Origin: Posidonia oceanica
Lineage: Eukaryota > Streptophyta > Magnoliopsida > Alismatales > Posidoniaceae
Length of the DNA: 64,000 nt
Direction of reading: 5' to 3'
Assembly: GCA_037176725.1 (NCBI GenBank)
Contig: JAZBRS010000039.1
Span: 29,796,001 to 29,860,000 of the forward strand
Below the pieces are notes generated by a model. The model saw only the letters and a program-made list of their open reading frames with translations, did no database searches and was not told where the DNA came from. A program made the position numbers and the translations under genes. Of the stretch, positions 12,567-24,451 are shown one piece after another. Every line of letters starts with the position of its first letter. Position 1 is the stretch's first letter.

Positions 12567-12806
12567 CGCCGTCTCCCTCTCTGTCGCTCATCAAGGAGGA
12601 GGAAGGGGGAAGAGGGTCACCACCCATGCCGTCTCCCTCTCTATCGCTCAACAGGGAGGAGGAAGGGGGAAGAGGGTCACCACCCACACCGTCTCCCTCT
12701 CTGTCGCTCATCAGGGAGGAGGAAGGAGGAAGAGGGTCACCACCCGTGCTGTCTCCCTCTCTGTCGCTCATCAGGGAGGAGGAAAGGGGGAGAAGATCAC
12801 CACCAC
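12567..12806 (-). repeat. 60-bp coding minisatellite, four copies
   Basis: Four exact-length 60-bp units follow one another in exon 1 of the eroded PMD gene. On the minus strand they encode a 20-residue repeat containing SSSLMSDREGDG and GGDPLPP. The 60-bp length keeps the frame, and the differences between units are few. Confidence 0.9.
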
Positions 12807-13358
12807 CACCCATACCACCGGAGCTCGCCGGATCGTGCCACCGCACCACCAGAAGACACCGCTGGACGAAGGGAGAATCGCCGAAGGAGAGGAGAGGTGG
12901 AGAAGAAAATTTGAAAGAGGGGAGAAGGTTTGAAGGTCTGGAAAAAAGGGGGGCAACGGTCCAGTTTTGCTATTGGACTCGCACCCTAGTCGCCAAGAAA
13001 AGCAGTGACTCGCTCAAACGCCTCCGCAACAGGCAACTGACCCTTCAACTTCTTCGCACGCCGACCTTCCTGCTTCAATTTGAACATTCTAGAAAGGTGC
13101 GACTCTAGACGCCCTAAAAGGAGGCGACTGGAATGGACACCATCATTGGCGGCGACTAATGAGGATAGAGCAGTTTCTTCCTTTAATTTCCCTCTAATAC
13201 AAACTTATACATTAACAAACAACAAAACACAACTTAAAAACTAAAACGTAATTCAACCCAAACTTAAACTCAAAAACTAAAACATATTTCAACCCAAACT
13301 TAAACTTAAAAACTAAAACATGATTCAACTCAACTTAAAATTAAAATTTAAAACATAA

Positions 13359-14733
13359 TCAGCCATGCATTGCCATGCTCGAGCAGTTGAGCCCAAGCAT
13401 CATCAGGAATTCCCGCCTGTCATCAGCATATTTCTGAGGAGTGGGACAGTGCCGTGCATACCACTTCACGTACGTTGACTCCTGGGACTCTCGAGCAGTT
13501 GTAGAAAGTCGAGTCGCACTCAGAGATACTCGCCTGCCAATGTGAACCCAACGTGCTATGTACTCCAAGACCATCCTCTCATCTCGATCATGATCTTCCT
13601 TGCGAACGTGGATCGGAGGGGTCAGAACTACGTCGGCCTGGACAACTAGCTCCTGATTCAGCAGACGTGGACAACGATGGATGGGATACAGCACTAACGA
13701 TGTGGCACCCACTAGGACAAGCTCAAGGTCACTATGAACTGTGCTCATCACCCGCGCCTTATGAGCTCCAGGCAGCTTCAGAACAAAGTCAAAATCCTGC
13801 AGTGACAAGTGTCCAAGGCGGAGAACGCAGTCATGGAAGCTCAGGCCGGCAAAATCTGTATCACAGCAACAATGAGATATGAACCATCTGTGCAGCAGCA
13901 GTGGAGAGCCAAAGAACTTCCCTGAACAAGAAGCACTGGTGAGCCCCTCCATGGTGTAAGCCAATTTAGCAGGAGCCAAGCACAAGTCTGGACGAAGAGC
14001 CACCAACATCAGGAGATCCACATGGTGAAGATCCATTGTGAAATTTGTGTCTGCAAACAAGGCAAGGCCATCGACTGCTACAAACAAGCACTTCCTCAGC
14101 TCAGTCTCAGCAAGTTGCCTGGTGCTAAGAACCTCCCACAGGCCTCGAAGAAAGAGTCTCCCCGAGTGCATCAAAGCCTTGCTAGCCTCTTGATCCATTG
14201 CTAAATACCCACCTATCTTCTTGGAGCCCATTGTCTCAACAGAAATGGCGAAGCGATCATCTACCGCTTCAGTAGATTCCACCGCCAATCCAAGCAAAGA
14301 AGACACCTCCTCACATGTGATCAAAGTCTCCCCACAAGGAAGGTTGAAAGTGTTGGAGGGGCCATTCCAAAAAGCCATCAAAGCATGCAACAATGGCCAA
14401 GGCACAGGCGTGCGAATCAGATCAAGTAGCTTGTTGAAACCACTACACCCAAAGAGATGCTTGTTATCCTCTGCTCGATTGATCAAGCCAGCCACCCACG
14501 GCAGAGTATACCAGAAAGAATTGTGGAAGTCCGGGCATCCTGTGAGGTTCACTACATCCTAAATAAGCAACATTCAAAGGCAAAACCACAAACAGAAGCA
14601 TGCAAAGACAAAAGGGACAAAGATGAGAACATACCTGGTCATCCTGGATGGCTTTCATCAAATGGTTGGGGATATCAACCACCCTCTTCACTTGGAAGGT
14701 CGAAGAAGAGAAGGAAGGAAGCTTCATGATCAA
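13359..14733 (-). CDS. Intact two-exon PMD-superfamily protein, about 432 aa
   Basis: Exon 1 runs 14,733-14,635 (33 codons from the ATG). A 76-bp intron at 14,634-14,559 has donor CCAG|GTATGT and acceptor TATTTAG|GATG. Exon 2 runs 14,558-13,359 and ends in TGA. The joint is in phase 0 and there is no internal stop or frameshift, unlike the neighbouring PMD copy. The family signature lies near residues 80-125 (the phrase NTFNLPCGETLITCEEVSSL). A weakly similar layout is seen in the extra ORF of element 2 at 49,138-50,475. PMD proteins are plant-specific, occur as host genes and inside Tat and DNA transposons, and have no settled biochemical role. It lies antisense and upstream of the plus-oriented Tat LTR at 15,803, the position where Tat elements are known to carry antisense extra ORFs. 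Whether it is a host gene or element cargo is open. Confidence 0.7.
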
Positions 14734-14810
14734 GATAAGGGGTTTACTTGTGCAGAATGCTTCCTAAAAAGCAAGGACATCCGTCTTTTATCTCCCTTTA
14801 TCAAAAGAAC

Positions 14811-14818
14811 TAGGGTTT
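14811..14818 (-). promoter_or_regulatory. Telo-box-like motif upstream of the intact PMD gene
   Basis: AAACCCTA on the minus strand lies 78 bp before the ATG. This motif is common in promoters and 5' UTRs of plant housekeeping genes. An isolated 8-mer is weak evidence. Confidence 0.3.
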
Positions 14819-14829
14819 AAAACGATTTC

Positions 14830-15788
14830 TGAACTAAATAAGCCAGGTGATCATGCGTCGTCCTAACAACCGGTGACTAGCATAGCCGCCCTATCAAGAG
14901 GCGACTAACCCATCAGAACAGACCATCTGCTACAACCCAGCATCCCTTCCATTCAGGATGATGCTACCTCCAAACTGCGAAGCTAACGAGTGAACTTTTG
15001 CATTGAGTTCACGCACCATCCGCCGCAACCATTGCAAACACCTGACGACACATCGGATTGGCAAGTGAGGGGTTCACTCCCTCACCCAGTTCTTTTTGCA
15101 CGGAACCTCCTTACTTGCCAAATAGAGCTGTGGGACGACGGTCCTTTCCAGAGAGTACTGGTCACACTTGAGGACGGAAAACACTTGACCACAACGAATT
15201 GCATTCATTCATTTTGCATATGTCCATATGGTTTGGGACCAACCGTACCTTGCCAGCCTAACCTAGCATCTGGACCATTCATTGCATCGTGTGTTGACCT
15301 TGCATCTATATTTGTTTGTTTGAATCATGCATCCATGCATTTTCTCATATCATTGGAAGTGGAGCACGGACGGAGCATTGTTCTTCAAGAGTGTTAGAAA
15401 CGCTTTAGGCATGTGATTATCCTAGAGCCAACCCAGTTCATACCTATCCTTTTATCAATTCCAATCTGAGTGAAGTCTCAAACAAGATGCCGCACTCTCC
15501 TTTCGATCGTGCTGGAATGACATCCCGTGATTTCCTCCTTAGTTCTTGCCCTATTGGAACACCTCTACATGGTTGACCTGGTCTTGACTTCGGCTGTGAC
15601 ACAAGTTCCGAAACCGACTTGACCCCTCCATGCCTGTGTCTCCAATTTGATGGCAATTTAAACCCTCTTTTTATCTTTCCTTTGGCTACTTCAGTGGCAA
15701 ATTGTTTGAGATGGAGCTCCCCTTTTCAGGAAATGCTCAATAGGACATCGTTCTTACCATGGAATCAATCTTGTTCCAAGATCAACTC
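14830..15788. other. Spacer between the PMD gene and the Tat LTR
   Basis: No gene was recognised. Near 14,880-14,910 it contains the phrase GGCGACTAAC, which is common in the 16.2-16.7 kb repeats. This suggests that the PMD gene region and the LTR belong to one element. Confidence 0.4.
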
Positions 15789-15802
15789 CAAGGAGGGGCA
15801 TC
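15789..15802 (+). other. Polypurine tract of plus-oriented Tat-type element
   Basis: CAAGGAGGGGCATC directly precedes the LTR start TGTAAATATCC. The GGAGGGGCATC core is the same as in elements 1 and 2 (minus strand of 28,356 and 45,852). This places an LTR start at 15,803 and makes the LTR a 3' copy. Confidence 0.65.
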
Positions 15803-16262
15803 TGTAAATATCCTATTTTCGCATTTCTAAGAGTTCTTCTGAGGATAGAAGCCTGGAGGCGCCCCAAATCTCGTGCCTAAGTTTTGATAACATGTCTTCC
15901 AGATGTTCCTTGATTTCTTCAAAGCATCACTTGAGCCTACCTAGACTCAGGTTGTTGGCTGTGGCAGAGCTAACTCACTCAGGCTCGTGGCAAGTCCGAG
16001 TACCCTGGGTATCCTTTACTTCTACTCAGATTCATGGCAGATTTGAGTTAACAGAGATGCCTTCTTGATTTCATAGACTATCTGTAGTTTCCCAGCCTTC
16101 TATCTTGTTTTCTCTGGCCAAAACCCGAAAAGTAGGGCTAGAAATGACCTAAGCTTGCTAGTTGCCAGCTGGAGAGGCGACTCGAGCAGTTGCCAGCTAT
16201 GCAGGCGACTAAGTCAGTTGCCAATAGTAGAGACGGCCAATTCAGCTATCATCTATGGAGGC

Positions 16263-16640
16263 AACCCACTTAGACGCTAACTAACACGGCGACTAAGCGA
16301 TCGTGGACTGCAGTGGTTGTCTCCCACGATCCTCAACCATTAGGCGCCAACTCAACAGGCGACTAGTGATCGTGGCCTCCTTTGAACCACTTTTACACGG
16401 TTGTTTCCCACGATCCCTCTCAACCCTTAGGCGCCAACTCATCCAGCGACTAAGCGGTTGTGGAATTGCAGTAGTTATCTCCTACAATCCTCAACCATTA
16501 GGCGCCAGCTCAACTGACGACTAATGATCATGGCTCCTTTGAACCGCTTTTCCACAGTTATTTCCCACGACCCCCTCGACCGTTAGGCGCCAACTCAATC
16601 GGCGACTAATAGTCGTGGCCTCATTCCGGGGTCTTTCACA
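16263..16640. repeat. Dimeric repeat (about 71 + 87 bp) with internal inverted repeats
   Basis: The phrase GCGCCAACTCAA..GGCGACTA recurs at about 16,273, 16,344, 16,431, 16,502 and 16,587, with spacings 71, 87, 71 and 85. That is a two-part higher-order unit of about 158 bp. Units contain inverted arms GATCGTGG/CCACGATC (16,299/16,324 and 16,368/16,408). It sits in the U3 part of the LTR. Confidence 0.7.
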
Positions 16641-16751
16641 TTTGACTGGGCGGTTGCTAGCCTTAGTCGCTAACTCAACTGGCGACTAACCCTAACTTCC
16701 ACTTTTCTTCTAGAATTTTCTGAATTCCAACCATCCTCACCCCCTAGTGTC

Positions 16752-16760
16752 TATAAATAG
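16752..16760 (+). promoter_or_regulatory. TATA box in the Tat-type LTR
   Basis: TCTATAAATAGACCCC fits the plant TATA consensus well. Transcription would start near 16,785. Confidence 0.6.
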
Positions 16761-17406
16761 ACCCCTTAGGCTAGTGGTTTGAGGGTCAGAATTTTTGAGA
16801 GAGGAATTCCCCCCTAGGGTTGGAATTTTTGAGAGAGGAATCACCCTGTCAGTGTTAAGTCTCCACCTTCCAGAGCTAGAGCCTTCAACCCAGAAGCTCT
16901 ATCTCCCACCTTTTAGAAGAGGGAAACCCAATTCCCATCTTCATTCCAGTGATTCTCAGCTAAGCCGGAGCTCCGACCGTGCCTCCTTTCAACTTCATTG
17001 CATTCAACATAAGGGTGAAAGGGAGTATCTTCCTCCAATCTAATTTTTCATTGCATTTTTACATTCCTTAGCATAGGACTCATAGTATATGCATGCGGGG
17101 AACAATCCTCGGTTAGTATTTGTTTCTTTTAGTCATGTCGTTTCGTTTACTTCTGTTATTGACTACTACACTTGAACTAATCTAGATCTATTTCATTTTG
17201 TTTTGAAGGGAAGGAAAGAGCTTACGTAACACGAGGAAGCCGCTAGACGACATCCAGCCGTCGATCTAGTGGTCCGAGGACTCGCATCTTCATAATCTCC
17301 CCCCAGGTGTCTTGTCTACCCAAAGGCGAGTGGCGATTACAACAAAGTTGACAATGTACGTGGAGGCACCGATATCTTCTTAAACACCCCCCCCCCCAAT
17401 TCCACA

Positions 17407-19913
17407 CTATAGGGTCCTACAATGGGTTAACTCATTGGCTTCTTCAACAAACATTAATTCATCTTCGAAAATCTCCTCAAAACTTTGGTCAAAGTAGCCT
17501 AGATTAAAATCAATTTCATTCTCTATTAGGTCTTCTTCTTCTGAGAAATCTTCAATCATATTAACCTTGAAATGTCTCATCTGGTTCATTGATTAACTGC
17601 TTATCCAAATTAAAAATGATAAGTGTGACAGTTAAATCTCCATAATTCAGTCTCATTGAACCATTTCGATAGTTGATTAAAGCATTGGTTGTAGCTAGGA
17701 AGGGTCGACCTTGGATAACTGGGATTTGGCCTTTAAGATTGGTCAAGGGTTGGATTTCTAAGATCACAAAATCTACAGGATATACATAGTCACCAACCAT
17801 GATCAGAACATCTTCAACGATTCCTCTAAGCATCTTGATTGATCTATCAGCCAACTGTAATGTTACCTTAGTTGGTTTCAATTCGCCTAGTTCTAATTGC
17901 TCATACACCGAGTATGGCAATAGACACTAGCTCCTAAATCTAGCAAAGCCCTATTAATCAAAGTGTTACCTATTGTACATGAGATTGTGGGACTTCCAGG
18001 GTCCTTATACTTCATAGGTAATTGATCTATCAGAATAGAGCTGACATTGACTGCTAGAAAAGCTTTCTTAGGCACATTTGTGGTTCTCTTTCTAGTGCAC
18101 AAGTCCTTAAGGTATTTGGCATAAGTAGGGACCTGTTGGATTGCATCTAAGAGAGGAATATTTACCTTAACTTGCCTAAACACCTCTAATATCTTTTCCA
18201 TTTGTGCAGATTCCTTTTTATTTTTGAGCCTATTAGGAAATGGAACAATGGGTTTCTATATGGGCTTCACAGATGACTCATTAGAGGGCCCAACCTGTTC
18301 GTTGGGTTCTTTAGAATTCTCAGGCTCCTCAGACTGGCCTAAGTGGGATTGGACTAGTGTAGTCGAGTCAGAAGATGAGTCCTTCTGAATCCTAACAGCA
18401 TGATCAGGCATGACAACATGGTTGTCTACCTGATTTCCAGATCTTAATGTAACGACAGCATTAACATGGTTGACCTGGTCATCTTGAATCACATGAACCT
18501 GCCCTTGATTTGGATTTTGGGCTTGACCTCTAGGGTTTGGGACAGGTTGACTAGGGAAGGTTCCTTTCTCTCTCCCTCCAACCCATGTGGCTAGCTGACT
18601 CAATTGCATCTCGTTTCGAGATATGGCTTGCGTATTTGCATCCATGCTAGTATTTGTTTGAGAGTTAGCATTGAGAAGGGCTTCCATGCCTTTCTCCAAA
18701 GTGCTCATTCTCCTCTCACTGTCATTAAATCCTGGAGGTGGGCTGGGTTGTGATCCTGCATTAAAATTCTGCTGGACAGGTTGATTGTGCCTAAAATGAT
18801 TTGAGTGCTGTTGTTAGCCTTGGGAGAAAGCAAAATTGTTGCTTCCTTGATGAGGTTGCTAGTTCCAAGAAAAATTAGGATGATTCCTCCATCTTGGATT
18901 GTAAGTTGGGGCATATGGATCATTTCGGGGCCTATCAATGGTTGCATTTAATTGTTCAGGTCCAAAATTAGGTTGACCTCCGACTGCAAGACACTCTTCC
19001 ATCACATGACCCCCCATGTGACAACCTTTACACCAAGGAACTGGGTCAGACACTTGGTTTACCTTGGCTTTCTCCTTCATCTCTAGAGCTTCTAACCAAC
19101 GAGCTAGTGTGTTGTATTTGGCTTCAGTGGCTATAGAAGACTCTATTGAGTGAATACCGCCTTTAGAGGATGTGGGTTTATCAATTAATTGATCATTTGT
19201 ACTTTCCCACTGTATGTTTTCTCAGCTAACTCTCCTAGGAATTCCCATGCCTCTTCCTCATTTTTCTTCATGAATCCTCCCTGACACATAGACTCAAGCA
19301 TGGTCCTAGTTGAAATATCTAAACCCTCATAAATGATTTGGCATAGTCTCTATTTTTCAATACCATGGTGCGGACACTGGGCTAAGAGATCCTTAAATCT
19401 ATCAAAATACTTCCAAAAAGACTCACCACTCTGTTGTTTAGATGAATGAATTTTATTTCTAAATTTGATGGTCTTATGAATAGGATAATATTTTTTTAGA
19501 AATATAGTGCAAAATTGGGCCCAAGTGGTGATTGAATTAGTTCATAGACTATAAAGCCATTTTTAAGCATTGTCTTTTAATGCAAAAGGAATGAATCTTA
19601 ATCGGACTGCATCATCAGACAACTGCTGTAACTTCATCATACTGCACACCTCCTCAAATTCATTAATGAACTAGTAAGCATCTTCAGATTCTAGACTCAT
19701 GAACTTAGGCAACTGACCAATATAATTAGATTTGAGTTCAAAATTGTTGCCAATAGCATTTGGAAGTCTAATGCAAGAAGGTTGTGCAAGTCTCACTAGG
19801 TAACACCTGGCTTCTAAGGCTAAAGATGGATTGTGCACTTTATCAGCCATTTCAAGTTCTTTGGGTTTGACACAGATGAGACGATGAGTCAAATCACAGA
19901 CCCAAACGGGCAT
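17407..19913 (-). pseudogene. Athila-type gag-protease fragment, decayed
   Basis: Read right to left: the gag N-terminus (19,913 to 19,676, with LEARCYLVRLAQPSC); the gag core with residues such as SITTWAQFC and IYEGLD (19,675-19,085); a CCHC knuckle CKGCHMGGHVMEEC near 19,030; a low-complexity part (18,947-18,256); and an aspartic protease region with active-site LLDLGASV near 17,945 followed by MPYSVYEQLELGELKP. This order and wording match Athila Ty3/gypsy elements. It is broken by stops in gag (for example 19,671, TAG) and by a frameshift just after GASV. RT and integrase are absent, since the fragment ends where the plus-oriented LTR begins. The tail after protease is acidic. Confidence 0.8.
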
Positions 19914-19935
19914 ACACTTGATGAAACTTTATTAT

Positions 19936-19992
19936 GATTATTATGATGATGATTATTATTATTATTATTATTATTATTATCATTATTATTAA
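19936..19992. repeat. (ATT)n microsatellite
   Basis: An interrupted run of TTATTATTATTA with a few GAT units lies in the Athila leader. It is a simple repeat. Confidence 0.95.
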
Positions 19993-21037
19993 CCAAAAGC
20001 AATGAAAATAGAAAAGAAGAAAAGATGAGATAATATGAACTAAATGGATGAGGAGATTACAGATAGAGGAGAAAGATGCCTAATCTAATCACACAAGTCA
20101 AACAAATCTTAATTCTAATGTTGACCTAAAATCGAGACACCTCCTAACTTAAAGTTGGCTTTCAAGATTATCAAACTCAAAAATCCCTAACCTAATTGGC
20201 CAGGTAAGTGGAGAAATGTGGGAAGCTCCCCGTGCTTTTGCAATGGACCTAATTAGAGAACCACTTTCCTTTTAAGGCATAGCCTTGTAAATCACTTGCC
20301 TAGACACCAAAAAGGTAAGAAAATTCCAAATTTGATTCTCTATTAAGTTTCCTTTCCTAATCAAGGTCGAAACCCTAGGAGCCGATGTCTAATCAATTTT
20401 AAATTAAGCTCAAGGTCAATGCAATTATGTGGTTGGTTGTTTGTGGGCTAAGGAAGGGTGATGAAATCCCCACCTTATCTTGTGCTATAGGTTTTGCCCT
20501 TAAGTACTTTGAAATAATATGCAACAAACAATTATGCTCAAACAAGTTGTTCTTCCTACTAACTATATGCTCTAAAATGCAAAGAATCAAGTAGGAGAAC
20601 ACGTACCTTTTCCTCCAGTAATCACCAAAATAAAATAACAGGAAATAAAAATTACTCTAAATGCAAATTATATGATGTATGCCCTAAAAACAAGCTTCTA
20701 TCTTATCATGAAATATTTTTAATTTGATTTTCGATTTTTTAATTAGTGAACCAGAATAAACAGAAACAATAATTAAACCCTAAATCAGGATTCTAAAAAA
20801 AATCAGGAATAACTGAAACTAAAATTACGGAGAAAATATCTCACCTAGGCGCCCAATAGGCGCCAGAAGTGCAGTTTGGTGCCTAGGAGGTGCCCCTGAT
20901 CTCTGGAAATTTCTGAAAATTGCTTCCTGATTATTCTGATCACTGTAAGATTGATATAATGAAACAAATATTTTGTTTTTATAAAAACGGAAAGAAAGAA
21001 ATAACCGACAATAACTCAATATTATAAAAACACTATT
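19993..21037 (-). other. Athila 5' leader
   Basis: Non-coding DNA lies between the PBS and the start of gag on the minus strand. It is rich in stops in all frames. I see no further feature except GGCGCC-containing phrases near 20,850 (GCCCAATAGGCGCCAG) that recur in the LTR near 22,010. Confidence 0.55.
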
Positions 21038-21054
21038 CTCCGACAGCGGCGCCA
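21038..21054 (-). other. Primer binding site of the Athila element
   Basis: The minus strand reads TGGCGCCGCTGTCGGAG, 6 nt after the LTR end CACATCA. The TTTTTGGCGCCG phrase is typical of the start of the internal region in Athila and related elements. Confidence 0.65.
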
Positions 21055-21060
21055 AAAACT

Positions 21061-22309
21061 TGATGTGAATTTTAATTAACCGCAAGTGCACGGTGTACTA
21101 TGTAGTATGTATGCAAAATACGGGTCGATCCCACAAAGAATAGAGTTTCAAAACATAGAGATTAATTATCAGTTATTGAAAGGAGTTTGAGAGTGATGAT
21201 GATTAAGAACTAAAACTAGAAGATGTAATCAAATTAATTAAAACCTAGGATTTCAAATCCATTTATGCAAAATACAATATGCATGATTAAATCCACTCTC
21301 TATCTCTCTTCATGATCTAAATAGTTTAACTCAAAGGTTCTTATCCTAACAAGCATAATCTATATGCAATGCACCATAGATTATCAAGTCCTAAGATAAA
21401 ATCACACAAATCAAACTAAATCAAATGATATATGATAGATCTGATATTATATACACAACCCCCAAGTTATTCTTCCCTAAGCATAGATTAAAAAGATATT
21501 ATCAATATTAATCTATCAAAGTTTATCAAATAATGAATGATCTATGTAATATACATCCAGTCTATATAATCATAGCATTTAAGCATGAGAAGACAAAGAG
21601 GAACTTAATCACAACATATGCAAGTCCATAAACTTCATTTAAACCCTAGATCTAGAAACTTAGCCAAGCATGCTAATGGAAAACATCAAAATAAAAGATA
21701 GGGAAAGAGAAGAGCAAGACATAATTAAGATAAAGAAATGAACTTGTAATAATAAAATACATTGATTACAGAAAATAAGCTTGAAGAACTCTAAAATAAT
21801 GGAAGAAGAAAGTCTAAGCCTAATGTGGAAGATGAAGCATCCCTAGGGTTTACACAATGGGTCCCTTTTATAGGCTTACAAGGACTTGGCTATCACGGAG
21901 ACAAATCCGGATACAAATCAGGAAACTGAATTTCAATTATAAGATATTTCCAAGTGATCAATGTGACGGCCAAAGAATGAATCAATGATATCTTCTCCGG
22001 GCACCTAGAAGGCGCCAGTTGTGCCATTGGGCGCCTGGGAGGCGCCAGCTGGCCCTAGATTAGCTCCAACTTGGTTAATTTTGTTTCCTTATCTTCCTCC
22101 CCATGTTCACACATGGAAAAAGTGTATTTGATATCTTGCACGGATTTGCATTTCTTGTATCCTTGGATTTGCATTTCTTTTTATCTTTTATCATTTTTCT
22201 TCCTACTTTTTCTCTTTTCTCTTCAGGTCCAAAGTTTCTGCACAAATTGCACAAAATACCTCGAGTAATATTATTTATGAACAAAAGAGATAAATATGGG
22301 CATAAAACA
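21061..22309 (-). mobile_element. 5' LTR of the Athila element
   Basis: The left end (3' end of the LTR on the minus strand) is set by the PBS and reads ...CACATCA. The right end is not certain: TGTTTTATGCCC at 22,309 would give a TG start. The neighbouring Tat sequence shared with 31,372-31,500 begins at 22,331, so the true end lies between these points. There is no second LTR in the window to test the length. Confidence 0.55.
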
Positions 22310-22330
22310 TGTAAGAATAATGTGCTAATC

Positions 22331-22741
22331 GCTATGTTCTGCTCTGCTTTAGTCCTCTCCATGTCTGGTGGACTCTCTTGATAGGGTAGATCTCACTTTT
22401 GGGAGTTTTCAGCTCAGCGAGATGCTTTGTTCTGCTCTAAGTCTCACTTTGTGACCACATGCAAGAAATGGCGCTGCTCGGGTGGGACCTGCCTGAGATT
22501 GTCGATGCTTGACATCCTCTCGGCGTTGCTTGTTGTCCAAAGCCAGTTTTTTGATTATACAAATGTTTGTGGGTTTTGTATTTTACACATGTTTTTGGGC
22601 TTTGTGGCTTTTGTGATTTTTATGGTTTTTGCTTTAGGAAAACATAAAGGAGGAAACCAGCAGAAGGGAAAAACATGTTTTTGTTGTTTTTTATTTTCTT
22701 ATTTTTTTTGGTGCTTTTGTCTTTTATGGGAAATGATATGT
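22331..22741 (-). mobile_element. Left remnant of Tat element 3 (3' non-coding)
   Basis: The stretch from GCTATGTTCTGCTCTG on is similar to 31,376-31,500 in the internal region of element 1. It is therefore the same type of 3' internal DNA of the older element into which element 1 jumped. No coding sequence is present. The Athila element borders it on the left. Confidence 0.55.
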
Positions 22742-22746
22742 ACATG
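22742..22746. other. Left target site duplication of element 1
   Basis: ACATG precedes TGTAGTAATCCC. The right flank of the element at 37,543-37,547 is ACATA, a 4 of 5 match, as expected for an old 5-bp duplication. Confidence 0.6.
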
Positions 22747-23435
22747 TGTAGTAATCCCGGTGTTCAGATCGTCCATGCACACTGCCAAAGCTCGCGTGCA
22801 TTGATCGGAATCAGGTTCACTATTAGCGGCTGTGTCCGAGAAGAAAGGCTTAACTCGAAAACACTTAAAAAAGGGAAAAAGGAAAGAAAAGAAGAAGATG
22901 AAACAAATCAGAGTCGCCACCGTGTCTATTAACTCGGGATACAAGGAGAATCGGGGAAATGCGTGAATAAACACGCAAAACCAAGTAAAAGATGCAATGC
23001 AAAAGAAATGAGATACAAATGAATGCAAATGATATGACTCATGCCTAGGATAAAGGCAATATGGTAATTACGGGCCAAGAGAAAGGGCAAGGACTCCTGT
23101 TACGTGCGGGGAAGGTGTTAGGCACCCCCGACACGACTGAGAATCGGTCTTTCTAGGTTACGCTCACATACGCAGGGAAATGCAGATTTTGAATGCCTAA
23201 GTGCCATGAATGCCTAAGTAGATGCTTATAGGTGTGCTCTAAGTGATGGAATGCATGCAAGGAATTAAACGTGCTATCTAAGCACTTAGCAACGCTATCT
23301 GTGTTCCGAACTGGGCGAACCCTGGTCCGTGAGAACTCAAGCAGTAAGCATCACTGCTCTAAATGCAAATGCAGGCAATAAAACGAAACATCGGTAAAAC
23401 CAGGCAATGCGAGCGACATGCAAGGGAAAACAACG

Positions 23436-23700
23436 TCAAACACGCAAAACGGTGCAAGAAAAGAAAGTCAGCATGCAAAATGGTGCAAGAAACAAAGTGG
23501 GCACGCAAAACGATGCAAGAAACAAAGTGGGCATGTAAAACAGTGCATGAAACAAAGCAGGCACGCAAAATGGTGTAAGAAACAAAGTCGACAAGCAAAA
23601 CGGTGCAAAAGGCAAAGTAGGCACGCAAAACGGGCAAGAAACAAAGGTCGGCACGCAAAACAGTGTAAGAAACAAGCGAAACAAAACATCGTAAAAGCCA
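23436..23700. repeat. 30-bp minisatellite in the element 1 LTR
   Basis: Units like GGTGCAAGAAACAAAGTGGG plus CACGCAAAAC repeat about nine times. The 30-bp period gives long spurious open frames with a 10-residue periodicity on both strands. Related arrays occupy the same place in both element 2 LTRs. Confidence 0.85.
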
Positions 23701-24451
23701 TGCGATGCAGATGTAAAAACAGGCAAAGGGGAAGCACAAGAGAAGTAAGGAGAGGCAAGCGATGTAAGTGTGAGAACAAACACTGCTTAAGGACCACACA
23801 ATGTAGGTGTGAAAACCTACAAAGGGGAAGGGAAGCAAGCAGAGGGATTACCACTATCCTGTGACTGTTTCCCACTAAGCCATCCCACGATGTGTCTCGC
23901 ACGCTGCCAAAAGCTCGCAGTGCAATCGAATCGTGGAAAAGGGGGAAGAAGGTCGCAATTAGTAGTGAATCCAGGGGGAACTCAACCCAAAACACTGAAA
24001 GTACGCGAAAAGAGGAGATAGAGTTGATAGACAAGAAGAGAAAGTCCTAATCTACATGCTCAGAAAGTGCGGTGCAAAAACAATGCATGCAATGCAAGTG
24101 ATATGCAGACAAAGTGCTGTGCAGAGGTTCAGAAGGACTTACCTTTGAGATCTGAGGCCTGATCCGAGGCAAACTTGGTCAGCATGAGAGTCTGCTCCAC
24201 CAGGATGGTCTAGGTAACTTGGTTGCAAAGATCCGACAGTCCGATCGGAAGATATTCAGGCTACAAGGCAGAAGGCGCAAGGGCCAGGGGAAGAGAAGGG
24301 ATCTAAGTGTAAAAGGGGTCCTAGGGGTGTACAAAACAGGTCCTCCCACATACATGGGAGCTAAAAGTGTTTAAAAGTGTGCAAAAATGCTAAGTGTAGT
24401 GATGCATGGGTGCAATGCATGCAAAAATGCAAAAAAGGACCTAAGTGTGAT

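Larger units (their letters stand above)
7691..12813 (-). pseudogene. Eroded nine-exon plant mobile domain (PMD) gene
   Basis: Minus-strand exons can be followed at about 12,813-12,488, 10,576-10,355, 10,258-9,605, ~9,545-9,361, 9,290-8,828, 8,745-8,620, 8,544-8,434, 8,360-8,124 and 8,023-7,691. Most have GT-AG borders, and the last five join in phase 0. Exon 3 carries the PMD signature (FIFRVGEMMITLEDVVRLVG), and exon 5 a broken RQFG motif typical of the family. Exons 6-8 look coiled-coil, and exon 9 has one hydrophobic stretch. It is dead. TAG interrupts exons 3 (9,971, 9,812, 9,605), 5 (9,155), 6 (8,641) and 8 (8,163). TGA interrupts exons 4 (9,448), 5 (9,143) and 6 (8,620). The frame is also lost between exons 2 and 3 and within exon 5. 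PMD genes are transposon-associated; no function is proven. Confidence 0.75.
15803..17406 (+). mobile_element. 3' LTR of a plus-oriented Tat-type element (right end approximate)
   Basis: It starts TGTAAATATCC after a polypurine tract. It has a TATA box at 16,752 with a transcribed-looking part after it, and appears to end near a C-run at 17,387 and TTCCACA at 17,406, where Athila coding sequence begins. It was probably inserted into the Athila element, truncating it from the view of this window. The matching 5' LTR is not seen in the window, so length and end are uncertain. It carries no gene. Confidence 0.55.

Noticed and set aside
23468..24034. 188-codon minus-strand frame and its plus-strand partner rich in Lys/Gln/Cys
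   Set aside because: A 30-bp repeat, divisible by three, gives a 10-residue periodic pseudo-protein on both strands. It lies inside an LTR.
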